DNA of 55,972 bases from a bacterium. Lineage in GTDB: Bacteria > Patescibacteriota > Minisyncoccia > JAUYLV01. Below the pieces are notes generated by a model. It did not search any database, was not told the DNA's origin, and saw only the letters and a program-made list of their open reading frames with translations. Below, in pieces: positions 15,119-23,385 of the stretch (position 1 is its first letter; each line of letters opens with the position of its first letter). The position numbers were made by a program, and so were the translations under genes. Where the stretch lies: NCBI GenBank assembly GCA_030649025.1, contig JAUSGO010000003.1, positions 1-55,972 of the forward strand, in the 5' to 3' direction.

Positions 15119-16060
15119 ATGAGCCCCACCATCAAAAAACTTATTCTCGGATTTTTTCTTGTTTCGCTCGGCGTGCTTTTTTGGCTGTTCATTAAAAACC
15201 TGTTTTTCCAGGATTCCGCAAATATCGCTGAACGCTTTTGGTCGTTCAATAATATCGGCCTATTCGTGTCTCTGGTCACGCTCTATGCGACGGTCTTAGG
15301 ACTTGTTGCTTTTTTAATTAATGAGCGGGCTTGGGCGCATGGGATGCTGTTTGCAGGAATTTTGCCGTATTTTCTTACTGCCTCGGGGCGTCCCCTTGAG
15401 CTGGTTGGCGCTTTTGCAATCCTCTGGGCCTCGCTTTTCGTTTCGCGCGAATGGATAATGAAGGAGAATGCGAATCGCATCTCGCTGGGTATAGAAAAAT
15501 CGGTTCCGAAGAACATGTCGTTCGTGCTTACCGCGCTTGCTCTTGCGGTTTCCACGGTATTTTACGTTTCTCCCGCCGTAGAGCAGCTTAAGGACATCCG
15601 TATTCCGAGAGCTTTCTTTCAAAGGATTGTTTCTCCCTTCGAGACCATGTTCGAGCGGCAGGTTGAATTTAGGGCTCAAAGCTTTACGGGGACGCTTGAG
15701 GATGCAGTACCGGTCGGAGTTGTGGAGCAAGTTAAACCGGAAGAAGCGGAGATATTGCAACGACTATCGAGACCCTTCACGGAACCGCCAAGCGCAAACA
15801 GCGTATATTCGGAGTTTACCGATGCGCTCTTCAATGCTCTTAATGGGCAGATTGCGCGGATAGATTCGCTGTCTCCGAATGTTCAACACGTGGTTTCGGT
15901 TTCCTTTTCCTTGGCGCTATTTGCGATAATTCGCCTGTTGCTGATACCGGCAAGCTGGATTATCATTATTCTTCTGGTCGTCATATTCAATGTGCTGGTG
16001 TATACGGGGTTCGTGAAGATCGGGACGGTGCAGGTGGAGAAGGAGACCATTGAATTATGA
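15119..16060 (+). CDS. Multi-pass membrane protein, unknown
   Basis: 313 residues. Four or five hydrophobic segments in the first 160 residues (LILGFFLVSLGVLFWLFI, FVSLVTLYATVLGLVAFLI, GMLFAGILPYFLTA, LTALALAVSTVFYVSP), a roughly 120-residue extracytoplasmic region, and two segments at the end (VVSVSFSLALFAIIRLLL, WIIIILLVVIFNVLVYTGFV). No family is recognised. A TATACT box at 15101-15106 lies 12 nt upstream. It lies between dnaK and dnaJ, but no role in folding can be inferred. Confidence 0.8.
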   Translation: MSPTIKKLILGFFLVSLGVLFWLFIKNLFFQDSANIAERFWSFNNIGLFVSLVTLYATVLGLVAFLINERAWAHGMLFAGILPYFLTASGRPLELVGAFAILWASLFVSREWIMKENANRISLGIEKSVPKNMSFVLTALALAVSTVFYVSPAVEQLKDIRIPRAFFQRIVSPFETMFERQVEFRAQSFTGTLEDAVPVGVVEQVKPEEAEILQRLSRPFTEPPSANSVYSEFTDALFNALNGQIARIDSLSPNVQHVVSVSFSLALFAIIRLLLIPASWIIIILLVVIFNVLVYTGFVKIGTVQVEKETIEL

Positions 16061-16068
16061 TTCGTTCA

Positions 16069-16164
16069 GTTTTGCAATTTTTCTTCAACAAGGGAGGTGC
16101 ACGTTTCAACCCTCCCAAAGCTAAAGATTCGATCCCTCCCTTGATTTACGAAAAATTGCAAAAC
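16069..16164 (+). repeat. GGGAGG structured repeat, copy 3 (complete)
   Basis: A perfect 15-bp outer stem GTTTTGCAATTTTTC/GAAAAATTGCAAAAC (16069-16083 with 16150-16164) encloses the core AACAAGGGAGG, TTCAACCCTCCCAAAG, GATTCGATCCCTCCCTTG. The GGGAGG segment can pair with either of two CCTCCC segments. Confidence 0.8.
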
Positions 16165-16214
16165 CTCAAGATCATAACTGAATAATAGAGGGCGGGGTTA
16201 TTAAGTAGGAGTTC

Positions 16215-16268
16215 CGGCGGTTTTGTCTCCTTCGGATATCGTCCGCTACAAGCGGCCGAAAACCGCCG
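16215..16268. repeat. 54-bp hairpin upstream of dnaJ
   Basis: CGGCGGTTTT (16215-16224) pairs with AAAACCGCCG (16259-16268), with an inner GTCCGC-taca-AGCGGcC pairing. It ends 26 nt before the dnaJ ATG. Its function is not known. Confidence 0.6.
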
Positions 16269-16294
16269 ATTCACTTTTTGAATAGAAATTTTGT

Positions 16295-17380
16295 ATGGCC
16301 GGAAAAGATTATTACAACATTCTCGGAGTTTCCAAAGACGCGTCCGATGACGATATAAAAAAGGCGTATCGGCGTCTCGCGCACCAGCATCATCCCGATA
16401 AAACCGGAGGAAATGAGAAAAAATTTAAAGAGATCAATGAGGCGTATCAGGTGCTTTCGGACGGCCAGAAACGCGCTCAATACGACCAATTCGGCACAGC
16501 CTTCCAGGGAGGAGGAGCTCAAGGCGGGTTTGATTTTTCAGACTTTATGAATGGCGCAGGAGGAGGTGGCGTGGACCTGGGCAGTATTTTTGGCGATATG
16601 TTCGGCGGGGGTTTTTCATCACGCACGCGCCGAGACCGCCGGCAAGGAGAGCGCGGGCATGATATCGCCATTGACGTGGAAATTACCCTTTCGGATGCGT
16701 TTACCGGAGCGGAGCGAACATTCGAATTGAAACGCATGTCTCGCTGTGCGCACTGTACCGGCACGGGAGCCGAACCCGGAACGCCTATCAAGACATGCGC
16801 GACTTGTAGCGGATCGGGATATGTACGGGAAACACGGCAGATATTTTTTGGAAGTTTTGCGACCGAATCGGTCTGTCCCCATTGTAAAGGAGAGGGGAAA
16901 GTCCCCGAAAAGGCATGCAAAGATTGCCACGGGCAGGGAAGGATACCGCTTATAAAGCCGGTAACGTTGCATGTTCCTGCCGGTATACGCGATGGCGAGG
17001 TCATCAAATTGGAAAGCGAGGGGGAGTCGGGGCTTTACGGCAGGCACAGCGGGGATCTCTACGCAACGATTCATGTAAGGGCACATGAACATTTCAGGCG
17101 TCAGGAAGATGATATCCACTACACACTGCGTATTCCGCTTGTGGAAGCGGTGCTGGGAGAAGACACAAAGATAGTTCCGACCATTGATGGAAAAACGAAA
17201 ATACGGATACCGTCAGGCATAGATTCCGGAACCGTGCTGAAACTACGCGAGAAGGGGATGCCAAGGCTCCGCGCACGCGGGAGAGGCGACATGCTCATTA
17301 AGGTTGAAGTTGAAACGCCCAAACGCCTTTCACGGCGCGCAAAGGAACTCCTGGAGGAGTTGCGAAAAGAATTGAAATAA
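16295..17380 (+). CDS. dnaJ: Chaperone DnaJ (Hsp40, type I)
   Basis: 361 residues with all type I parts: J domain with HPD at residues 33-35, a Gly/Phe-rich segment ([21 protein letters not shown]), four zinc repeats ([32 protein letters not shown]) and the C-terminal peptide-binding domain. It stimulates DnaK. It is separated from dnaK by the small minus-strand cassette, an element and an unrelated membrane-protein gene, and no second CIRCE box is visible before it. Confidence 0.97.
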   Translation: MAGKDYYNILGVSKDASDDDIKKAYRRLAHQHHPDKTGGNEKKFKEINEAYQVLSDGQKRAQYDQFGTAFQGGGAQGGFDFSDFMNGAGGGGVDLGSIFGDMFGGGFSSRTRRDRRQGERGHDIAIDVEITLSDAFTGAERTFELKRMSRCAHCTGTGAEPGTPIKTCATCSGSGYVRETRQIFFGSFATESVCPHCKGEGKVPEKACKDCHGQGRIPLIKPVTLHVPAGIRDGEVIKLESEGESGLYGRHSGDLYATIHVRAHEHFRRQEDDIHYTLRIPLVEAVLGEDTKIVPTIDGKTKIRIPSGIDSGTVLKLREKGMPRLRARGRGDMLIKVEVETPKRLSRRAKELLEELRKELK

Positions 17381-17412
17381 AAATCCGCAGAGGTTCTTTA
17401 AAAAGGAGGAGT

Positions 17413-17628
17413 ATGTTCTCTTATGAATTCAAGGAACGTCATCCAACGCTCTGTTATGTTTTGGCCGGTGCTCTTATTACATTTTTTGCGGGCTGGCTGT
17501 ATCTTTACGGGGTCGCATGGTTTTTTCGGGCGGTTCTCAAATTAAAGGACGCATACCTTCAACAAGACCGTGATTACATCATCCTGTTCTTCCCCGATAA
17601 GCAAAAAAGTCCCAAACCGGGAGATTGA
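17413..17628 (+). CDS. Small membrane protein, unknown
   Basis: 71 residues with one strong membrane segment (LCYVLAGALITFFAGWLYLYGVAWFF) and a polar tail rich in Lys, Gln and Asp. AAAGGAGG lies 4 nt before the ATG. It follows dnaJ by 32 nt and may be co-transcribed. No family is recognised. Confidence 0.7.
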   Translation: MFSYEFKERHPTLCYVLAGALITFFAGWLYLYGVAWFFRAVLKLKDAYLQQDRDYIILFFPDKQKSPKPGD

Positions 17629-17659
17629 CCGCGAAAGAGCCAGGAAGTATGCTGTATTT

Positions 17660-18070
17660 ATGTGCAAACGTTTGATGCCAATTTTTGTTCTTCTGTTGCT
17701 TGCCAGCACCGCGGCGTATTCGGTGGTGAACGCGGCGCGATCCACGCTTCCCGAGCGCGCTGAACGTACGTCGTGTAGCGCACGCATCGCTTCATTTTGT
17801 AGCGTATACGGGACTAACGTCTGTAATGCCATAGTCCCGCAGAGCTGCGGTGCGATGCAATCGTCGGAGTCTCGCGGAGAGCAACGGCATGAACATAGTG
17901 TGTTCTATATTCTTTCATGGATTCTCCTTGGAGTTGTTTTTGTGGAATTTTTCAGACGACATAAGAATGAACAAGCGTTGTTAAAAAAGGACTTTGTGCA
18001 TTACCTCCTTTTTCAGAACGAAGCCTCGTCTCCGCTCTTGGTCGGCGGACTTTCATCGCTTAGACTTTAA
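17660..18070 (+). CDS. Exported/membrane small protein with Cys-rich loop
   Basis: About 136 residues: an N-terminal signal-like helix (MPIFVLLLLASTAAYSVV), a loop with four cysteines (SCSARIASFCSVYGTNVCNA and SCGAM), a second membrane helix (FYILSWILLGVVFVEFF) and a basic cytoplasmic tail. The cysteines may form disulfides outside the membrane. The start is the first in-frame ATG compatible with a signal sequence and is uncertain. A strong terminator follows. Family unknown. Confidence 0.6.
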   Translation: MCKRLMPIFVLLLLASTAAYSVVNAARSTLPERAERTSCSARIASFCSVYGTNVCNAIVPQSCGAMQSSESRGEQRHEHSVFYILSWILLGVVFVEFFRRHKNEQALLKKDFVHYLLFQNEASSPLLVGGLSSLRL

Positions 18071-18079
18071 GATTATTTC

Positions 18080-18138
18080 AACCTAGCGTACGCCAATGAT
18101 ACACGCCCGCGTGTATCATTGCCTGCTAGGTTTTTATT
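18080..18138 (+). terminator. Long two-part intrinsic terminator
   Basis: AACCTAGC pairs with GCTAGGTT, enclosing AATGATACACG-ccc-GCGTGTATCATT, and is followed by TTTTATTTATT. It separates the chaperone block from the copper block. Confidence 0.88.
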
Positions 18139-18156
18139 TATTAGCCGCAATATTTT

Positions 18157-18606
18157 ATGCAAAAAAACTTAATCATTGCCATCGGCGTAGCCATCATTGT
18201 CGGCGGAGCATTTATATCACAGCGCCGTTCAAAAACATCCGACCCTACTCATTCGCCAACGCCCTCATCGCAGATGACAGTTGTCCCTAGCGTTTCTCCA
18301 ACTCCGCTTACGGTGCTTGAGGAAGTGAGAACGTTCAAAGAATTTACTGTTACGGCCACGCAATTTACATTCGAGCCGAGCGTTATCCGTGTCACAAAGG
18401 GTGATGTAGTGCGTCTGAAGCTTGTGAATGCTGACGTGGCGCATGGCATCGTCATACCGGAGTTCAACGTGAACCTCATGGCTGGAGCTGGAGTTTTTCA
18501 GACAACGGAATTTACCGCGGATAAAGCGGGCATCTTCGATTTTTACTGCTCCGTATACTGCGGTTCGGGACACCCGGGCATGCGCGGACAGCTTGTGGTA
18601 GAATAA
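18157..18606 (+). CDS. CuA-type cupredoxin (COX2-like), membrane-anchored
   Basis: 149 residues: an N-terminal anchor (LIIAIGVAIIVGGAFI), a Ser/Thr/Pro linker, then a cupredoxin domain. It carries the full CuA ligand pattern, AHGIVIPEF for the first His and CSVYCGSGHPGM (CxxxCxxxHxxM) near the C-terminus. In cytochrome oxidase subunit II and nitrous oxide reductase this binds a dinuclear copper centre, but no catalytic oxidase subunit is in the window. Placed first in a copper block, it may bind or deliver copper at the outer face of the membrane. Confidence 0.88.
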   Translation: MQKNLIIAIGVAIIVGGAFISQRRSKTSDPTHSPTPSSQMTVVPSVSPTPLTVLEEVRTFKEFTVTATQFTFEPSVIRVTKGDVVRLKLVNADVAHGIVIPEFNVNLMAGAGVFQTTEFTADKAGIFDFYCSVYCGSGHPGMRGQLVVE

Positions 18607-18616
18607 TAACTTTCCT

Positions 18617-20437
18617 ATGCAACAATCTCTCAAAAAATTCAATCTTCAAATCCATGGCATGACGTGTCAGTCGTGCGAAGTTTTGGTCGAACGCAAATTT
18701 AAGGAAGTTAAAGGCGTGCAAAAAGTGAACGTGAACCATCGCACCGGCAAGGCGGAGATCATCTCCACCGAAATGCCTCGTCTTGCCGATTTCCAGAGCG
18801 TGCTCGAAGGCGAGCCGTATACCATCGCTCCCTATGGGGCGAGACTTTCGCCAGCCATTAACTCAAAGGAAATGCGAAGAATGCAGGCTATACAAAGGGG
18901 CGAGTTAAAACGTGAGCGCGCAGAGAGCGCTGCGATACTTCTTCTTGTTTTTGGCGCCTACTATTTTCTGCGACAGACCGGAATCATGCGCGGCGACTTT
19001 GGCCTGGGCATCTCGCAAAATATGAGCTTCGGCTACATCTTCCTTATTGGACTTGCCGCGGCGACATCCACGTGCCTTGCGGTCTCCGGGGGATTACTGC
19101 TTACCGTTGCCTCCAAGTATAACGAACTCTACCCGGATCTTTCAGGCGTTCAAAAATTTCGTCCGCACATCTTCTTCAATATTGGCCGCATTACTTCCTA
19201 CACGGTTGGCGGGGGTCTGGTGGGGCTTTTGGGTTCTGCCATGACCCTCTCCACCAAAGGAACCGGCTGGCTATCCATCGGTGCTGCGATATTCATGATT
19301 GTGATGGCGGCAAATATGCTGAAGCTTCCCGGTGCCTCGCGCCTGAACTTCCTCCGTATGCCCAAGTTCTTCAGCCACAAGATCCACGACGCTTCCGCTA
19401 GGCCGAGTAAATTCGCCCCCTTCCTCATGGGTGCTGGCACCTTTTTCCTTCCCTGCGGCTTCACGCAGGCGCTCCAAATATACGCGCTTTCCACGGGCAG
19501 TTTCGTCACGGGGGCACTCACGATGCTCGTCTTCTCGCTCGGAACTCTGCCGGCGCTTGTGTCTCTTGGAGCTATTTCGAGTTTTGTGAAAAGCGCCTTC
19601 GCCAAACCCTTCTTTAAGTTTGTGGGAGCGTTTGTGCTCATTCTTGGATTCATGAATATTAACAACGGACTCGCACTCATAGGATCGAATTGGGATCTTG
19701 CCGCCATCGCAAATGTTTTTCGCGGTTCTCGCTCTGCCAACACGCTCTCGATCGGCGATGTGCGCTCGGCGGTAAACGACCCAAACGTCACTATTGACGG
19801 CCAGACACAGATCGTCCGTATGGATGTTGATGGATTCGGATACGTCCCAAATCACTTCACTATTTATCAGGGGCTACCGGTGCGGTGGCTTGTTTTCGGA
19901 AAAAACGCCTATGGATGCGCAAGCGTGCTCGTTATGCAAAAATATGGTATCACTAAATTTATCCAGCAAAGCGTAGAGAGCGAAATTAACTTCACGCCCA
20001 TGGAGGTCGGCGAACTTAATTTTTCCTGCTCCATGGGCATGTATCGCGGGTCTTTCACCGTTGTGCCGCGGCCCCAGGGAGTCGAAGCGCCAAAAATCCA
20101 ACCACTTGCTGTGCAAGTTGCCCAAGAATCAAATGAGCCAAGCTGCACTCCCGAAACCCCCGGTTGCAACATCCAGGTAGTGAACGTGGAAATAGGGAGT
20201 GGCGGTTATAATCCACGAGAAATCATAGTGAAGAAAGGTTCGCCCGTTGAGCTTATTATTAACGATCAAATTCCGCTTGGGGGCTGTATGGGTACGACGG
20301 TGATCCCCGAATACAACGTGGCAAAGACCCTTAAGATCGGAAAAAACAAGCTCGCCTTCAACCCAACAAAGTCGGGCATTTTTCCCATCACCTGCAGCAT
20401 GGGTGGGCGGATGGCACAGTTAACGGTTATTGATTAA
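18617..20437 (+). CDS. HMA - SafE/DsbD-like membrane - double cupredoxin fusion
   Basis: 606 residues. An HMA metal-binding domain (GMTCQSCE at residues 14-21) is followed from about residue 95 to 355 by a six-helix SafE/DsbD-like transporter domain (GLAAATSTCLAVSGG...LPCGFTQALQIYALSTGS). Two cupredoxin-like domains end in CSMGMYRG near residue 470 and CSMGGRMAQ at the C-terminus. The family is associated with copper handling; here it probably moves copper or reducing equivalents across the membrane and passes copper to its own outer domains. It starts 10 nt after the CuA gene. Confidence 0.85.
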   Translation: MQQSLKKFNLQIHGMTCQSCEVLVERKFKEVKGVQKVNVNHRTGKAEIISTEMPRLADFQSVLEGEPYTIAPYGARLSPAINSKEMRRMQAIQRGELKRERAESAAILLLVFGAYYFLRQTGIMRGDFGLGISQNMSFGYIFLIGLAAATSTCLAVSGGLLLTVASKYNELYPDLSGVQKFRPHIFFNIGRITSYTVGGGLVGLLGSAMTLSTKGTGWLSIGAAIFMIVMAANMLKLPGASRLNFLRMPKFFSHKIHDASARPSKFAPFLMGAGTFFLPCGFTQALQIYALSTGSFVTGALTMLVFSLGTLPALVSLGAISSFVKSAFAKPFFKFVGAFVLILGFMNINNGLALIGSNWDLAAIANVFRGSRSANTLSIGDVRSAVNDPNVTIDGQTQIVRMDVDGFGYVPNHFTIYQGLPVRWLVFGKNAYGCASVLVMQKYGITKFIQQSVESEINFTPMEVGELNFSCSMGMYRGSFTVVPRPQGVEAPKIQPLAVQVAQESNEPSCTPETPGCNIQVVNVEIGSGGYNPREIIVKKGSPVELIINDQIPLGGCMGTTVIPEYNVAKTLKIGKNKLAFNPTKSGIFPITCSMGGRMAQLTVID

Positions 20438-20444
20438 AAAATCT

Positions 20445-21089
20445 ATGGAGAATCTATCGGATACTACAAAAGAAACATCTCGTTACGAGCGCAAGCGCAT
20501 GGAGCGCGAAGAGAAGGATCGCGAGCGGAATGCCGCTCAACACAAAAAGAGGATTAAGAAATACGCTACTCTGGCGGTAGCGCTGCTTGTTATTGGAGCA
20601 GGAATTTTTGGACTTGTGCGCTCTGCGGGTAAAAATACCGCTACGTTAAAAACGTCTCCCGGCGAGCTTCTTACCGACAAGGGCAGACAGCATGTTGAGA
20701 AAACGGACATAAGTGATTATAATTCCATTCCACCAACATCCGGACCGCACTTTACGATACAGACAAATTGGGGAATACATAAAGAATCTGTTCCAGAAGG
20801 CTATCAAATCCATAACCTCGAACATGGCGGTGTAATTTTGCAGTATAAGCCCGAGCTTGCAGTGGATGTGGTAGATAAACTCAAAGCCATCGGCGAGAGT
20901 TATAACTGGAAAAAACTGATTCTTGCGCCGTATGGGCCGCTTGATAAAAACATCGCGCTTACCGCCTGGACCAGACTTGATAAGTTCGATGACTTTGATG
21001 AAACGCGTATTCGTGCGTTCATAGACGCGCACCGCAACCACGGCCCCGAAAATGTTCCCGATAACATGCAATCGGTGACGTTACCATAG
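20445..21089 (+). CDS. DUF3105 membrane-anchored protein
   Basis: About 214 residues: a highly charged cytoplasmic N-terminus (RYERKRMEREEKDRERN), one membrane helix (ATLAVALLVIGAGIFGLV), then a DUF3105 domain with the signature YNSIPPTSGPH and HNLEHGGVILQY. The clustered His residues could bind metal, but the family's function is unknown. The ATG at 20445 is chosen over an in-frame TTG at 20430 that overlaps the gene before. Its place in the copper block suggests a related role. Confidence 0.85.
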   Translation: MENLSDTTKETSRYERKRMEREEKDRERNAAQHKKRIKKYATLAVALLVIGAGIFGLVRSAGKNTATLKTSPGELLTDKGRQHVEKTDISDYNSIPPTSGPHFTIQTNWGIHKESVPEGYQIHNLEHGGVILQYKPELAVDVVDKLKAIGESYNWKKLILAPYGPLDKNIALTAWTRLDKFDDFDETRIRAFIDAHRNHGPENVPDNMQSVTLP

Positions 21090-21102
21090 TATACATACGA
21101 CC

Positions 21103-23334
21103 ATGAAGAACATCTCATTCAATATCAAGGGCATGCATTGTGCATCGTGCGTCGTGCGGAATGAAAAGGCGCTTAAAAAAGTTCCGGGCGTTGAGGACGC
21201 CTCGGTGAATTTTGCGTTAAAGCAGGCGACCGTATCCTATGATGAAACGAGGGCCACTGAGCATGATTTGCACAATGCCATTCGTCAGATCGGTTACGAA
21301 GTTCCGGCGCATGCCGCCAAAAGCCACGGGGAGCACGCATCTGCTGCAGGGGGTATGCAGCATGCCGATGGCGGCGGAGACGAGCATATGCATCACGGCG
21401 AGGTTGGAGAAGCGAGGAAAAAGGCCGTCTGGGCGCTTAGCATCTCTGCGCCCGTTGCGGTAATAGGCATGTTCGGTCTGGAGTTTGGGGGGGAGTTTTT
21501 CGGGCATACACTTTCTATGTGGCTGATGGCGGCTCTTTCCACGGCGGTTATTCTCTATTTCGGCTGGCAATTTCACCGCGGCATGATAAATGAAATGCGG
21601 CATGCCTCTCCCGGCATGGATACCTTAATATCTCTCGGGACGCTGGCGGCTCTTTTTTACAGCATCTGGGCTTTGCAAGCGGGCAGAGTGCATGATGTGT
21701 ACTTCGAAACCGGTGCCATCATCACCGCGCTTATTTTGTTGGGAAAGTATTTCGAAGCGAAAAGTACGGGACAGGCGTCGGAGGCTATAAAAAAACTCCT
21801 GCAACTTGGTGCAAAAACTGCCCGGGTGTCCTTAGAAGGACGCGAAGTAGAAGTACCCATAGAGAATGTGCAAGCGGGGGACATGTTGATCGTAAAACCG
21901 GGTGAGAAAATTCCTACGGATGGCATCATTATAAAAGGAAGCGCTGCAATTGACGAATCCATGCTCACCGGTGAATCCGTGCCCGCAGATAAAAAAGAAG
22001 GCGATGAGATATTTGGCGCAACCCTGAACACAAACGGCTCCCTACAGGTTCGCGCGACAAAAGTGGGAGAAAATACGATTCTTGCGCAGATCGTAAAAAT
22101 GGTTTCCGATGCCCAAGTAAAAAAAGCTCCTATTCAGCGCCTCGCGGACAGAATCTCCGGCATATTCGTGCCGATCGTGCTTGGTATTGCGGCATTTACG
22201 GCTCTGGGGTGGTATTTAAGAACGGGCGATGCGGGCATGAGCATTATTCCGGCAGTGGCCGTGCTCGTTATCGCCTGTCCTTGCGCCTTGGGTCTTGCCA
22301 CGCCTACGGCCATTATGGTCGGCACGGGGCTCGGGGCGCGGAGAGGCATCCTCATCAAGAACGGGGAGGCGCTTGAAAAGGCAAAACACATCGATGCGGT
22401 CATATTCGATAAAACCGGAACGCTCACCCAGGGAAAGCCCGTCGTTACCGACGTGGTGGCGGCAGGTTCCATCGATATCAAAGAAATTCTGCGCATTGCC
22501 GCAAGTATTGAGAAAAACTCAGAACATCCGCTTGCGGGAGCCATCGTGGGGCATGCAAAATCGGAGGGTGTCACTTTCTATGAAACGGAAAAATTTCTGG
22601 CAATACCGGGTAAGGGGATACGAGGGTCATTGCGTATAGAGAATGGGTTACGCGATATACATATGGGTACGGCGCAATTTCTGAAAGGCGAGGGGATAGA
22701 GACGGCGGCACTGGATGCGGCATGGGAACGTCTGCAGAGTGAAGGCAAGACAGCAATGGGACTTGCCGTGGAACGTCGCGCGTCGGGCATTGTTGCGGTG
22801 GCGGATACGGTGAAGCCGGATGCGATGGAGGCTATTTCCAAGCTCAAGCTGGTGGGCATTACGCCCGTCATGATCACGGGAGACAACCATAAAACCGCCC
22901 AAGCCGTAGCTCGTCAACTCGGCATTGATACGGTGCTTGCGGAAGTTCTGCCTCAGGATAAGGCAAAGGAAGTGCAAAAACTCCAAAGCAAAGGAAAACG
23001 CGTCGCATTCGTGGGGGACGGCATAAATGACGCGCCCGCGCTTGCGCAATCCGATCTTGGCATTGCGATGGGAACGGGAAGCGATATCGCAATAGAGACG
23101 GGCAGCATCGTGCTGGTTAAGGGAAACCCTCTTAAAGCGGTTGAAGCTATCCGGCTTTCGCGGTTCACATTCAGCGTCATAAAACAAAACCTTTTCTGGG
23201 CCTTTTTCTATAATATCGCGGCTTTACCTCTTGCGGCATTTGGGCTTTTAAATCCCATGATCGCGGCCGGCGCCATGGCTTTCAGCTCGGTATCGGTGGT
23301 GCTAAATTCCCTACGGATACGGCGGATGCGTTAA
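21103..23334 (+). CDS. copA: Copper-translocating P1B-type ATPase (CopA)
   Basis: 743 residues: one N-terminal HMA domain (GMHCASCVVRN, residues 9-19), a His-rich linker (HGEHASAAGGMQHADGG then HMHHGE), the actuator motif MLTGESVP, the membrane metal site ACPCALGLATPTA, the phosphorylation site DKTGTLTQG, the SEHPLAGAI motif and GDGINDAPAL. It pumps Cu(I) across the membrane using ATP. It is the last gene of the four-gene copper block and starts 13 nt after its neighbour. Confidence 0.96.
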   Translation: MKNISFNIKGMHCASCVVRNEKALKKVPGVEDASVNFALKQATVSYDETRATEHDLHNAIRQIGYEVPAHAAKSHGEHASAAGGMQHADGGGDEHMHHGEVGEARKKAVWALSISAPVAVIGMFGLEFGGEFFGHTLSMWLMAALSTAVILYFGWQFHRGMINEMRHASPGMDTLISLGTLAALFYSIWALQAGRVHDVYFETGAIITALILLGKYFEAKSTGQASEAIKKLLQLGAKTARVSLEGREVEVPIENVQAGDMLIVKPGEKIPTDGIIIKGSAAIDESMLTGESVPADKKEGDEIFGATLNTNGSLQVRATKVGENTILAQIVKMVSDAQVKKAPIQRLADRISGIFVPIVLGIAAFTALGWYLRTGDAGMSIIPAVAVLVIACPCALGLATPTAIMVGTGLGARRGILIKNGEALEKAKHIDAVIFDKTGTLTQGKPVVTDVVAAGSIDIKEILRIAASIEKNSEHPLAGAIVGHAKSEGVTFYETEKFLAIPGKGIRGSLRIENGLRDIHMGTAQFLKGEGIETAALDAAWERLQSEGKTAMGLAVERRASGIVAVADTVKPDAMEAISKLKLVGITPVMITGDNHKTAQAVARQLGIDTVLAEVLPQDKAKEVQKLQSKGKRVAFVGDGINDAPALAQSDLGIAMGTGSDIAIETGSIVLVKGNPLKAVEAIRLSRFTFSVIKQNLFWAFFYNIAALPLAAFGLLNPMIAAGAMAFSSVSVVLNSLRIRRMR

Positions 23335-23385
23335 TATCCTTCTTTTCCCTTTCTACCTTCCCCACATGTCCCTATACTGGGTAGT

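Noticed and set aside
16069-16164. A tRNA-like molecule (GGGAGG/CCTCCC acceptor-like stem and GATTCGATCC resembling a T-loop)
   Set aside because: There is no T-stem, anticodon arm or D-arm, and the core is only about 55 nt.
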